The notes beneath the pieces were generated by a model. It made no database searches, was not told where the DNA came from, and was given only the letters and a program-made list of their open reading frames with translations. A stretch of 64,000 bases of DNA from Persephonella sp. (GTDB lineage: Bacteria; Aquificota; Aquificia; Aquificales; Hydrogenothermaceae): assembly GCF_027023985.1 (NCBI RefSeq), contig NZ_JALVTW010000011.1, positions 1-64,000 of the forward strand, in the 5' to 3' direction. Position 1 is the stretch's first letter. The number at the start of each line of letters is the position of its first letter. Of this stretch, positions 1 through 7,416 are shown piece after piece. Both the position numbers and the translations under genes were made by a program.

Positions 1-2
1 AA

Positions 3-293
3 TTTAGAGTCGTAGATGCTACTGAAATAGGGCAGGAATACCAAAATATTGATATACTTTTTCTGGATTTAGAAAAGGCAAAATATATAGAAGCAATAAA
101 AACTCTAGAAAAAAATCTTTCTCCAGATGGAATGGTGATAGCTGATAATGTTCTGTTCCAAGGAAAAGTATTGTTTGAACCACAGCATAAAAAGGCTAAA
201 ATATTAGACCAGTTTAACAAATATATGTTTGAAAATTATTTTTCGGTTATTCTTCCGATTAGAGATGGAATATTGGTCGGTATAAGGAGATAA
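3..293 (+). CDS. SAM-dependent O-methyltransferase, C-terminal part
   Basis: The window opens inside this gene; about 96 codons and the TAA stop are present. The visible part contains LFLDLEK followed by a helix and LSPDGMVIADNVL, the core of class I O-methyltransferases of the caffeoyl-CoA/catechol type: the acidic residue after the beta-strand, then a strand carrying the ADN motif that helps bind the metal. The C-terminal strand (ILPIRDGILVGIRR) also fits this family. The stop lies one base before the next start, so it is probably cotranscribed with the glycosyltransferase that follows. The natural substrate cannot be told from the fragment. Confidence 0.75.
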   Translation, partial: FRVVDATEIGQEYQNIDILFLDLEKAKYIEAIKTLEKNLSPDGMVIADNVLFQGKVLFEPQHKKAKILDQFNKYMFENYFSVILPIRDGILVGIRR

Positions 294-294
294 A

Positions 295-1179
295 ATGCCT
301 CAAGTTAGTGTTGTAATTCCCGTTTATAATGGCGAAAAATATGTTGTTCAATCTATAAACTCCATATTAAATCAGACTTTTAAGGACACAGAGATTATTA
401 TTGTGAATGATGCCTCACAGGACAATTCGGAAAAAGTTATTTATGAGAATTTTGAAGACTTGATAGATAACGGAAAAATCAAATATACGAGAAATCAAAA
501 AAATCAAGGAAGAAATATATCTGGGAATATTGGGGCTAAATTAGCTTCAGGAAATTATCTATTCTTTTTGGATGCCGATGATTTATGGAAAGAAAATCAT
601 ATAGAAGAAATTCTAAAAATCTTTGAAAGTCAAAATCCAGATATAGTTTTTGCAAGGCCAAGAACGTTTATAGATGAAACAGGAAAGATAAAAAGAAAAT
701 CAAAAAGTAAAATCCCAGAAAATATTGATTACATTGTATTTTCTTCTAAAATTGGCTTTCCTTCGGCAACTGCTTTTAAAAAAAATACATTTATTTTTTA
801 TAACCCAGAGTATAAATTCCGTGAAGATATTGAACTTTTTTTTAGAGCAAGATTATCTGGCCAAAAAATTGTTATTGCGGACACAGATACAGTCCTCATA
901 AGAGAGCATTCAGCTCCTACACGAATGAGTAAAAGTAGTAATTTTTATAAATATACATTAAAGCTTTATGAAGATTATAAAGACAAAATTCCTGTAAACT
1001 ATAGGGGAAATTTTTATTTTCATATTTCTGAAGTGGCTTTTAAGTTTGGTGATTTTAAAACAGGATATAGCTTTTTATTTAAAGCACTTAAAGCAAAACC
1101 TTCTCTTATTTCTGATGGTAGATTTTTAATTACCTTTTTAAAAAGAGGCTTTAGAATAGATAGATTATTTTTTTCCTGA
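295..1179 (+). CDS. family 2 glycosyltransferase (GT-A fold)
   Basis: This 294-residue cytoplasmic enzyme should transfer a sugar from a nucleotide-sugar donor to a cell-surface glycan or protein. The N-terminus (VSVVIPVYNGEKYV) and VNDASQDNS near residue 38 form the nucleotide-binding part. FLDADDLW (DADD at 93-96) is the metal-binding DXD region, and REHSAPTRMS near residue 205 resembles the acceptor-side region of the family. No membrane segment is seen. The ATG follows the previous stop by one base. Its 3' end overlaps the oppositely oriented glycosyltransferase by 15 bp. The acceptor is unknown; surface polysaccharide or glycoprotein synthesis is inferred from the neighbours. Confidence 0.85.
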   Translation: MPQVSVVIPVYNGEKYVVQSINSILNQTFKDTEIIIVNDASQDNSEKVIYENFEDLIDNGKIKYTRNQKNQGRNISGNIGAKLASGNYLFFLDADDLWKENHIEEILKIFESQNPDIVFARPRTFIDETGKIKRKSKSKIPENIDYIVFSSKIGFPSATAFKKNTFIFYNPEYKFREDIELFFRARLSGQKIVIADTDTVLIREHSAPTRMSKSSNFYKYTLKLYEDYKDKIPVNYRGNFYFHISEVAFKFGDFKTGYSFLFKALKAKPSLISDGRFLITFLKRGFRIDRLFFS

Positions 1180-1917
1180 TTTTTCTTTGATATATTTCTC
1201 ATATAAAAATGCATATTTCATAAAGGCATACATACTTCCAGAAAGGGCAATGATTAACCCCCTTGTGCCGTCAAGGAAGCCTCTTTTAATAAAATAAAAT
1301 TTAATAAAATATGCTATAGGATTTAAGATTAGATTATAGGCATGGAATTTTTTTCCCTGTGAATACATTAGGTCTGCTGATTGTTGGGCAAATCTAACTG
1401 TTTTATCAAATTGTTCTTTTAAACTCCTAAATGAATAGTGATATAAGTCCCCTTTAAGTTTACCTATGCTTCCTTTGCATATAGGTTTGGCGTGGACTTT
1501 TCTCTCATACTCAACCTTTCCTTTTTTAAAAAGTCTTAATCTCCATTCAGGATACCATGAGTAATTCAGGAATTTCCCAAGATAATATGTTCTTCTGTTT
1601 ACCATATAACAATCTGCAGTAGGATTTTTTATTGCTTCTTGAATTGATTTTTTTAACTCTGGTGATACTTCCTCATCTGCATCAAGGACAAATAACCATG
1701 GCTGGCTTACCAGCTTTATTGCATAATCAACTTGGTCGCCATAGTTTTTCCATTCACGAAAAAATACTTTGGCACCGTATTTTTTGGCAATTTCAACTGT
1801 TTTATCAGTAGAACCTGAATCAACCAGTATTATTTCTGAGGCTAAATCAGATACACTTTTAAGAGCTCTTTCTATTCTGTCTTCTTCGTTCTTAGCAACA
1901 ATAACTACAGAAAGCAT
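1165..1917 (-). CDS. family 2 glycosyltransferase, LPS-core (WaaE/KdtX-like) type
   Basis: This is a 250-residue glycosyltransferase. MLSVVIVAKNEEDRIERAL and LVDSGSTDKTVEIA form the nucleotide-sugar fold, and FVLDADEEVS (DADE at 79-82) is the metal-binding motif. The pattern IVAKNEEDRI...DSGSTDKT is typical of the WaaE/KdtX branch that acts on the lipopolysaccharide inner core, and the basic stretch with Tyr-Lys-rich C-terminus suggests peripheral membrane association. It converges on the upstream glycosyltransferase, with overlapping 3' ends, and lies 32 bp downstream of moaA, so it may be read from the same transcript as moaA. Family assignment is firm; the LPS substrate is an inference. 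Confidence 0.85.
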   Translation of the reverse strand: MLSVVIVAKNEEDRIERALKSVSDLASEIILVDSGSTDKTVEIAKKYGAKVFFREWKNYGDQVDYAIKLVSQPWLFVLDADEEVSPELKKSIQEAIKNPTADCYMVNRRTYYLGKFLNYSWYPEWRLRLFKKGKVEYERKVHAKPICKGSIGKLKGDLYHYSFRSLKEQFDKTVRFAQQSADLMYSQGKKFHAYNLILNPIAYFIKFYFIKRGFLDGTRGLIIALSGSMYAFMKYAFLYEKYIKEKSGKK

Positions 1918-1949
1918 AAAACCTCTTGCTTTTTTTCAAATAGTATATC

Positions 1950-2921
1950 CTATCCTCCTATACTTGTCATTATTCTTCTGCAATCTGAGAATGCATAGCC
2001 TGATTTTATGATTTTCTGATTTGAGATTTCCTTCTCAATAAGAACTTTTTTGATAAATCTGTCTAGTTCTTCATCTGTTCCATTTCTAATAACAGGTTTT
2101 GCATCTATCTCCTCATCTGTTCTGAGACATAGCTTTATATGTCCTTCTGCAGTTAGTCTTAGTTTAGAACATCCATCGCAGAAAGGATTTGACATAGGGG
2201 TGATAAATCCTATTTTTGTGTTTAACTTAGGCACTTTATAAACCCTTGCTGCACCGCTTCCTATGGAAATTGAAGGAATTAGCTTTCCATATTTCTCTTC
2301 TATTTTTTGTTTTATTTCATCAAGGGGTTTGACCTTTTCTTCTGACCAGTTTATAAGTTCTCCGCCTATTGGCATCATCTCAATAAATCTGACTTCTACT
2401 CCGTATTCTGCTCCAAACTCAACAAAATCCAATGCCTCATCTTCGTTTAAACCTTTTACAATAACTGCATTTACTTTTATGGGGTCGTATCCCAGTTCTT
2501 TTGAGACTTTTATGCCTTCAAGGACATCCTCAAGTTTGCCTTTTGTTATCTGATAAAATAGGTCTGGTTTTAGGCTGTCTATGGAAATATTCAGTCTATC
2601 TAAACCTGCTTTTCTAAGCTCTTCTGCATGTTTTGCAAGTGTAATTCCGTTTGTGGTGAGGGATATATCTTTTATTTCCGGAATTTCCCTTAGCATTCTA
2701 ACCAGTTCTTCCAGTTGTGGTCTTACCAGAGGTTCGCCGCCGGTTATACGAACTTTTTTCAGGCCATATTTTGTCATTGCCTTTACAAGTCTGGCTATTT
2801 CTTCATATCTCAAGATTTCTTCATGGGGAACGAACTCTGAGTTGTCAGGACGACAGTAAAAACACTTAAGATTGCATTTATCTGTAACAGAAACCCTCAG
2901 GTATGTTATTTCCTGCAACAT
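1950..2921 (-). CDS. moaA: GTP 3',8-cyclase MoaA (molybdenum cofactor biosynthesis)
   Basis: MoaA catalyses the first step of molybdopterin synthesis, the radical-SAM conversion of GTP to 3',8-cyclo-GTP. The radical-SAM cluster ligands are C16, C20 and C23 (CNLKCFYC), with the GGEP SAM-binding motif at 61-64. The second cluster that binds GTP is present as C248, C251 and C265 (CxxC-x13-C). The protein ends in Gly-Gly, the conserved MoaA tail needed for catalysis. Length (323 aa) is normal. RBS-like AAGGAGA lies just upstream of the ATG. A 10-bp inverted repeat occupies the 119-bp gap to rsmG and may be regulatory. Molybdoenzymes themselves are not in the window. Confidence 0.96.
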   Translation of the reverse strand: MLQEITYLRVSVTDKCNLKCFYCRPDNSEFVPHEEILRYEEIARLVKAMTKYGLKKVRITGGEPLVRPQLEELVRMLREIPEIKDISLTTNGITLAKHAEELRKAGLDRLNISIDSLKPDLFYQITKGKLEDVLEGIKVSKELGYDPIKVNAVIVKGLNEDEALDFVEFGAEYGVEVRFIEMMPIGGELINWSEEKVKPLDEIKQKIEEKYGKLIPSISIGSGAARVYKVPKLNTKIGFITPMSNPFCDGCSKLRLTAEGHIKLCLRTDEEIDAKPVIRNGTDEELDRFIKKVLIEKEISNQKIIKSGYAFSDCRRIMTSIGG

Positions 2922-2934
2922 CTTTAATCTCCTT

Positions 2935-2995
2935 AACCGTTATTACTTTTAAGATATAACAAAAATTTCATTATTACAAGAAAGAAATAACGGTT
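2935..2995. repeat. inverted repeat upstream of moaA
   Basis: AACCGTTATT at 2935-2944 is repeated as its exact reverse complement AATAACGGTT at 2986-2995, with 41 bases between. The left arm overlaps the region just ahead of the moaA start, so folding of the leader would bring the ribosome-binding region close to a stem. A second weaker pair (ATTTCAT/ATGAAAT) nests around it. The role is unknown; it could be an operator pair or a leader fold. Confidence 0.35.
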
Positions 2996-3040
2996 TTTAA
3001 TATGAAATTATTTTGAGGAGAAAGCATTGATATAGCTCAA

Positions 3041-3646
3041 TCAGGATTTCTGGATAATTACGAACTTTCTCTCCGGTAGTCCTGCAAATTTCATAGATAG
3101 GGTATATGGCTTTAACTCTTCCTCAACTTTTTTGCCTTTCATAATAATCAGATAGCCATCTTCTTTTAACAGGTCTTTTCCCCATTTTAAAACATCAAAA
3201 ACATCTCCTGTGGCACGGCTCAGAACGATATCAAATTTTTGGTCTATATTCTCTGCCCTGTCGCACAACACCTTATAATCCAGCTCAAGCTCCCTTCCAA
3301 GCATTTCCAGAAATATACATTTTTTCTGAACAGCCTCAATCAGATACATATCAATTTTATCCCCATAATATATCTTAATAGGAACTCCGGGAAATCCTCC
3401 ACCTGAACCAAGGTCAGCTATTTTTTTACCTTCTACAGATATACCTGTCCTTTCAAAAACTTTAACAAGGGTAAAACTATCTAAAAAATGCTTTGTTATT
3501 ATTTCCTCTTTTTTTCTTATTGATGTGAGATTATAAACCCTGTTCCATTTAGATAGTAATTCCAGATATTTCTCAAACTTCTTTAGCTGCTCTTCATTAA
3601 GATATATCCCGTTTTTTTCTGCCAACTCTTTTAGTTTTTGTATCAT
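3041..3646 (-). CDS. rsmG: 16S rRNA (guanine527-N7)-methyltransferase RsmG
   Basis: RsmG (GidB) methylates N7 of G527 in the 530 loop of 16S rRNA using S-adenosylmethionine. The 201-residue length is typical. The SAM-binding loop is IADLGSGGGFPGVPI at about residues 76-90. WNRVYNLTSIR near residue 34 and FLDSF near 54 are family signatures, and ILSRATGDV matches the conserved SRA region. It sits alone, divergent from the signalling genes to its right, with 63 bp between the two starts; moaA follows it on the same strand after 119 bp. Confidence 0.95.
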   Translation of the reverse strand: MIQKLKELAEKNGIYLNEEQLKKFEKYLELLSKWNRVYNLTSIRKKEEIITKHFLDSFTLVKVFERTGISVEGKKIADLGSGGGFPGVPIKIYYGDKIDMYLIEAVQKKCIFLEMLGRELELDYKVLCDRAENIDQKFDIVLSRATGDVFDVLKWGKDLLKEDGYLIIMKGKKVEEELKPYTLSMKFAGLPERKFVIIQKS

Positions 3647-3709
3647 TTCCTTGCCTAATAACCTTTTTACATAATACTATATCAAGAAAATCCATTTACG
3701 AGGATAAAC

Positions 3710-4162
3710 TTGGATAAAAATTTTAGATTAAATGCTTTAAAACATGAGATAAACAATTTGTTTTTTAAAATAGAGACTGCCTCAGAATTATTATCAGAAA
3801 ATGAATTGTCAAATAAAGAAAGGCAGGAAGCGTTCAGAATATTAAAATCAAACATAGAATTGCTTAAAGTTCTTATTGATAATTTAATAGTTCTTGAAAC
3901 GCTGAATAAAAAAGAAAAAATAGACCTTTACGACTTTTTTGAAAAGACTGTATCAAAAAGATACATTAATGGTTATCCCAATGCTTTGAAAAGGGCTTTG
4001 GAAAATTTAAAATTTTTAGGTGTTGATTTTTACATGGAAAATGATGTTCTGCAAATAAACAGAATACCGGAAGACAAAATTTCCGGATACTTGCTTTACT
4101 TAACAGAATATTTCTTTAAATTAAACTGTATAAAAATGATACAGAAGGAAAGTGATGATTAA
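3710..4162 (+). CDS. small helical protein with HE-x-N motif, sensor-kinase dimerisation-like
   Basis: A 150-residue cytoplasmic protein read from a TTG start (AGG lies 9 bases ahead). Near the N-terminus, LKHEINNLFFKIETASELL places H12 in a pattern (H-E-[IL]-N-N) like the phospho-accepting helix of histidine kinases that use an HE-x-N box, followed by a second long helix (SNIELLKVLIDNLIVLETL) as in a four-helix DHp bundle. No ATP-binding domain follows. It overlaps the NtrC-type regulator gene, so the two are probably translated together, and it could be a kinase remnant, a phosphotransfer protein or an anti-activator. One copy of a palindrome shared with the cytochrome promoter lies inside its coding sequence. 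Function is inferred. Confidence 0.6.
   Translation: MDKNFRLNALKHEINNLFFKIETASELLSENELSNKERQEAFRILKSNIELLKVLIDNLIVLETLNKKEKIDLYDFFEKTVSKRYINGYPNALKRALENLKFLGVDFYMENDVLQINRIPEDKISGYLLYLTEYFFKLNCIKMIQKESDD
3949..3965. promoter_or_regulatory. 17-bp palindrome, copy 1 (TGTATC-N5-GATACA)
   Basis: TGTATCAAAAAGATACA is a perfect 6-5-6 palindrome located inside the coding sequence of the HE-x-N protein. The same 17 bases, with an extended 20-base match, occur at 5477-5493. The 6-5-6 layout is that of NtrC-family enhancer sites. As this copy lies within a gene it may be a distant auto-regulatory site or a decoy. Confidence 0.5.
4127..4143. promoter_or_regulatory. 17-bp palindrome, copy 2 (degenerate)
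   Basis: TGTATAAAAATGATACA differs from the perfect copies at two of 17 positions and keeps both outer half-sites. It ends only 11 bases before the regulator start codon. Its position suggests negative autoregulation or cooperative binding by the NtrC-type protein encoded immediately downstream. Confidence 0.4.
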
Positions 4163-5474
4163 GAGGAAAATACTAATTGTAGATGATGATAAGGATATTT
4201 TATCCCTTATGAGAATAAAGCTAAAAAATGAGAGTTTCCTGGTAAAAACTGAAAATTCTCCATTAAAAGCCCTTGATATAATTTCCAGTGAAGAAATAGA
4301 CCTTATTATAGTCGACCAGCAAATGCCTGAAATAACAGGTTTAGAATTCATAGAAATAGTAAAAGAACAATATCCGGAAATGCCTATAATTCTTATGACA
4401 GCCTATGGTCAAATAGAAGACGCAGTTAAAGCAATAAAAATAGGAGCACTCCATTACATAACAAAACCTATAAATTATGAAGAGCTGAAACATGTAATTA
4501 ATCAAGCCTTTGAGATAACTTCTCTCAAGGAAGAGATTAAAAATTTAAAAGATATTATTTCAGATGAAATTATCGTAGAAAGTAAAAAAATGAGAGATAT
4601 TATTGAAACCGCAAAAAAAGTGGCACCTTTTGATGCTACTGTTTTAATAACAGGAGAAAGCGGGACAGGGAAAGAGGTAATAGCAAGATTCATTCATAAA
4701 CATAGTAAGAGGGCAAAGAAATCTTTTATTGCAATAAATTGTGGAGCGATACCGGAAAATTTACTTGAGGCTGAGTTGTTTGGATACCAAAAAGGTGCAT
4801 TTACAGGGGCAGATTTTGATAAAAAAGGTCTGATAGAAGAGGCCAATGGAGGGACATTATTCTTAGATGAGATTGGGGAGTTACCACTTAATTTGCAGGT
4901 TAAACTTTTAAGGGTTATTCAAGAGCAAGAAATAAAACCTCTTGGAAGCAATAAATCAAAGAAAATAAATGTTCGTTTTATAGCAGCTACTAACAAGAAT
5001 TTGGAAAAACTTGTAAAAATAGGAGCATTTAGAGAAGACCTATATTACAGGTTAAATGTGATAAAAGTTAATATTCCTCCTTTACGAAAAAGGAAGGAAG
5101 ATATAATTCCCCTTGCACAGTTTTTTATAAAAAAATATTCCCTGAAATATGGAATAAAGCCAAAAACTTTGTCTAAAAAGGCAGAAGAAGACCTATTGAA
5201 TTATGATTGGCCTGGAAATGTTCGTGAACTTGAAAACACCATTGAGAGATTACTTTTAACAACCTCCGGAAATACCATTAGAAAAATTTTTAAAAAATCT
5301 TCAACGGTTGATAATCTGAAAAAATTTCGGGATGCAAAGGAAGAATTTGAAAAAAGGTATATAGAAAAACTGCTTGAGAAAACAAAAGGTAATATATCAA
5401 AGGCTTCACGAATTTCAGGGCTTACGAGAGCTCAGATATACAGATATATAAAGAAATATAATATCTCTTTCTAA
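4155..5474 (+). CDS. NtrC-family sigma-54-dependent response regulator
   Basis: This 439-residue protein activates transcription by sigma-54 RNA polymerase. A receiver domain (about 1-120) has the acidic pocket VDDDKD and phospho-acceptor D54 in IIVDQQMPE. The AAA+ domain carries Walker A GESGTGKE (167-174), the GAFTGA loop (214-219) that contacts sigma-54, and Walker B GGTLFLDE (232-239). A Fis-type helix-turn-helix lies at the C-terminus ([18 protein letters not shown]). I chose ATG 4155 over GTG 4152 because of its spacing to GAAGGAA. It overlaps the upstream HE-x-N gene. The next gene is preceded by a sigma-54 promoter and a palindrome, so the nonahaem cytochrome is its likely target. Confidence 0.95.
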   Translation: MIKRKILIVDDDKDILSLMRIKLKNESFLVKTENSPLKALDIISSEEIDLIIVDQQMPEITGLEFIEIVKEQYPEMPIILMTAYGQIEDAVKAIKIGALHYITKPINYEELKHVINQAFEITSLKEEIKNLKDIISDEIIVESKKMRDIIETAKKVAPFDATVLITGESGTGKEVIARFIHKHSKRAKKSFIAINCGAIPENLLEAELFGYQKGAFTGADFDKKGLIEEANGGTLFLDEIGELPLNLQVKLLRVIQEQEIKPLGSNKSKKINVRFIAATNKNLEKLVKIGAFREDLYYRLNVIKVNIPPLRKRKEDIIPLAQFFIKKYSLKYGIKPKTLSKKAEEDLLNYDWPGNVRELENTIERLLLTTSGNTIRKIFKKSSTVDNLKKFRDAKEEFEKRYIEKLLEKTKGNISKASRISGLTRAQIYRYIKKYNISF

Positions 5475-5476
5475 AC

Positions 5477-5493
5477 TGTATCAAAAAGATACA
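5477..5493. promoter_or_regulatory. probable enhancer (UAS) of the cytochrome promoter, palindrome copy 3
   Basis: TGTATCAAAAAGATACA, a perfect 6-5-6 palindrome, begins three bases after the regulator stop codon. Its centre is about 86 bp upstream of the start site predicted from the sigma-54 promoter at 5545-5560, a normal distance for an NtrC-type enhancer. Binding by the adjacent regulator is inferred from layout. Confidence 0.6.
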
Positions 5494-5544
5494 TCTGTAA
5501 ATCCTGAATTCAAGAAAGTCATTGAAAAACAATAAATTTTCATT

Positions 5545-5560
5545 TGGAACATCTCTTGCG
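5545..5560 (+). promoter_or_regulatory. sigma-54 (-24/-12) promoter for the nonahaem cytochrome
   Basis: TGGAACATCTCTTGCG matches the consensus TGGCACRNNNNTTGCW with invariant GG (5546-5547) and GC (5558-5559) at the required 10-base gap; it departs only at the C-to-A change and the last base. The start site would be near 5571, 24 bases before the ATG at 5595, which has a strong GGGAGG ribosome site. Confidence 0.7.
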
Positions 5561-5594
5561 TTAATTTTCCCAAAAAACTTACGGGAGGAAAGCT

Positions 5595-7334
5595 ATGAAA
5601 AAAAAGCTCATGGCAGGGTGTATGGTTTTAATAGCTTCCATGTTCGTTTCCTGCGGAGGAGGCGGTGGTAGTGGAAGTGATTCTGGAAATGTAGTATTTA
5701 ATGGAGAGGATGAACACAAACATAATACATATGATGGAGATAATGGTGGGGAAAATGATAACAATGGTGGGAATACCGGTGGTGGAAACACAACTCCGGC
5801 AACAGGAGATTATATCGTAGTTGCATGGAATGACCTTGGAATGCACTGTATAGATAAAGATTTTTCTGTTTTTTCTATTTTGCCTCCTTTTAATACGATT
5901 AATGCTCATGTAATTAGAAGAGGTCATGAACCTGAAAAACTTTCAGATACCTCTGTTAAAGTTTTTTATCAGGCTCAGGCTGATTCAGATGGCACTATAA
6001 ACTCAACAAGCGTTGGAAAAACAAATTTCTGGGATTATGTTCAGAGCCTTTTTGGTGTTAATCTCCAGCCGGATGTGGGTTTAAAAGGTTTCCACATGGC
6101 GAGCACTATACCCTATAAGATGAGTTTTCTGAGTAAATATAACATATTCCAAGCAGAAGGAATACCGGCAACTCCCTATGATGATAACGGAACAAAAGAT
6201 GAATATCCTCTTGTTAAAGTTGTTGCGCAAGATTTAAATGGGAATGTCCTTGCAGAGACTACAACAGTAATGCCTGTAAGTGATGAAATGACATGTATTG
6301 CCTGTCATGGTTCTAATTCAGGTAATACAGAGGCTTTACCTTCTCAACCTGTTAATGACCCGAATCCAGAAAAGGATTATCGCTGGAATATACTGAGAAA
6401 ACACGATGAAAAACACAAAATCTCTCAAAATATGCTTAATCAGCTTGCAAATAAAGGATATTATTATCAATCTTCTTTAGAACAAACTGCAAGAAATGGA
6501 ACACCTGTTTTATGTGCAGCCTGTCATAAATCAAATGCTTTACCGGGTTCAGGTATTAACGGTGTGCCTCCATTAACCCAGGCAATACACTCAAAACATG
6601 CCAGACCAGTAGCAAATACAGGAAAGACAGGAAGAAATGCCTGTTATATGTGTCACCCCGGTTCACAAACCCAGTGTCTAAGAGGCGCTATGGGTAATGC
6701 CCATGTTGAGTGTCAATATTGCCATGGAACAATGGCAGATGTTGGAAGTTCTTCAAGGGAAGGATGGTTTGATATGCCCAAATGTCAGCAATGTCATCAA
6801 GGAGGACATAGATACAAAACGGTTTTCCAAAACGACATAATAGGTGGTTCGTTAAGAACAGTTGTTGATAATAGATTTGCGACACAACCAGACACTCCTA
6901 TACCTGGAAAATCCCTTTACAGATTCAGTAAAGGTCATGGAGGTCTTCAATGTGAAACTTGTCATGGTTCTCCACATGCAATATATCCTTCAAGCTTAGC
7001 AAAAGACAATGTTCAGATACAGGCACTTCAGGGATATAAAGGAACACTCAGAGAATGTGCAGTATGCCATAAAAATCAAGTTCCTTTAACTGCGGATGAA
7101 GGTCCTCACGGTATGCATACAATAGGACAGGCATGGGTAGATAAACACGGTGGATACGTGGAAAAGAACGGATACAATATGTGTAAAGCGTGCCACGGAA
7201 CAAATCTAAGAGGCTCGGAACTTTCTGAAGTAAAAACCTCAAAATCCTTCAATACAGAATGGGGAACAAAAACTTTCAATACAGGACACGCAGTCAGCTG
7301 TTATGACTGCCATAATGGTCCTAATGGGGATTAA
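5595..7334 (+). CDS. nonahaem c-type cytochrome lipoprotein
   Basis: A 579-residue exported electron carrier. The signal peptide ends in a lipobox (FVSC, lipidated C20), followed by a Gly/Ser/Asn/Asp-rich linker to about residue 70. Residues 72-225 form a haem-free domain with the conserved NDLGMHC stretch. Nine CxxCH haem sites follow, starting at C234, C307, C350, C373, C397, C453, C488, C530 and C569. Similar proteins with NDLGMHC domains and multiple haems occur in metal-reducing and sulfur bacteria. Outer-surface or periplasmic electron transfer is inferred. It is isolated between a sigma-54 promoter and a terminator, so it is probably a separately regulated single gene. Confidence 0.92.
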   Translation: MKKKLMAGCMVLIASMFVSCGGGGGSGSDSGNVVFNGEDEHKHNTYDGDNGGENDNNGGNTGGGNTTPATGDYIVVAWNDLGMHCIDKDFSVFSILPPFNTINAHVIRRGHEPEKLSDTSVKVFYQAQADSDGTINSTSVGKTNFWDYVQSLFGVNLQPDVGLKGFHMASTIPYKMSFLSKYNIFQAEGIPATPYDDNGTKDEYPLVKVVAQDLNGNVLAETTTVMPVSDEMTCIACHGSNSGNTEALPSQPVNDPNPEKDYRWNILRKHDEKHKISQNMLNQLANKGYYYQSSLEQTARNGTPVLCAACHKSNALPGSGINGVPPLTQAIHSKHARPVANTGKTGRNACYMCHPGSQTQCLRGAMGNAHVECQYCHGTMADVGSSSREGWFDMPKCQQCHQGGHRYKTVFQNDIIGGSLRTVVDNRFATQPDTPIPGKSLYRFSKGHGGLQCETCHGSPHAIYPSSLAKDNVQIQALQGYKGTLRECAVCHKNQVPLTADEGPHGMHTIGQAWVDKHGGYVEKNGYNMCKACHGTNLRGSELSEVKTSKSFNTEWGTKTFNTGHAVSCYDCHNGPNGD

Positions 7335-7342
7335 ATTCACAG

Positions 7343-7367
7343 AGGGGCTTCCCACCTGCCCCTTTTT
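7343..7367 (+). terminator. rho-independent terminator after the cytochrome gene
   Basis: AGGGGC and GCCCCT form a six-pair GC-rich stem with a nine-base loop, followed directly by a run of five T. It lies nine bases past the cytochrome stop codon. Confidence 0.75.
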
Positions 7368-7383
7368 AGAAAAAAATATATAA

Positions 7384-7398
7384 TTATCATTATTATCA
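7384..7398. promoter_or_regulatory. possible Fur-like box before the porin gene
   Basis: On the minus strand the bases read TGATAATAATGATAA. The first heptamer matches the Fur 7-1-7 half-site TGATAAT exactly and the second matches at five of seven positions. The region is very AT-rich, so chance is a real possibility. It sits about 20 bases before the porin-like gene start. Confidence 0.25.
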
Positions 7399-7416
7399 AT
7401 TTTATAAAAGACAGTA

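Noticed and set aside
2922-3040. Molybdenum-cofactor riboswitch before moaA
   Set aside because: The gap is 119 bases and shows only one long-range inverted repeat; the multi-stem Moco element could not be recognised.
5579-5927. Minus-strand frames opposite the cytochrome signal region
   Set aside because: They mirror the Gly/Ser-rich linker, giving repetitive Pro/Ser/Ile residues with no ribosome site.
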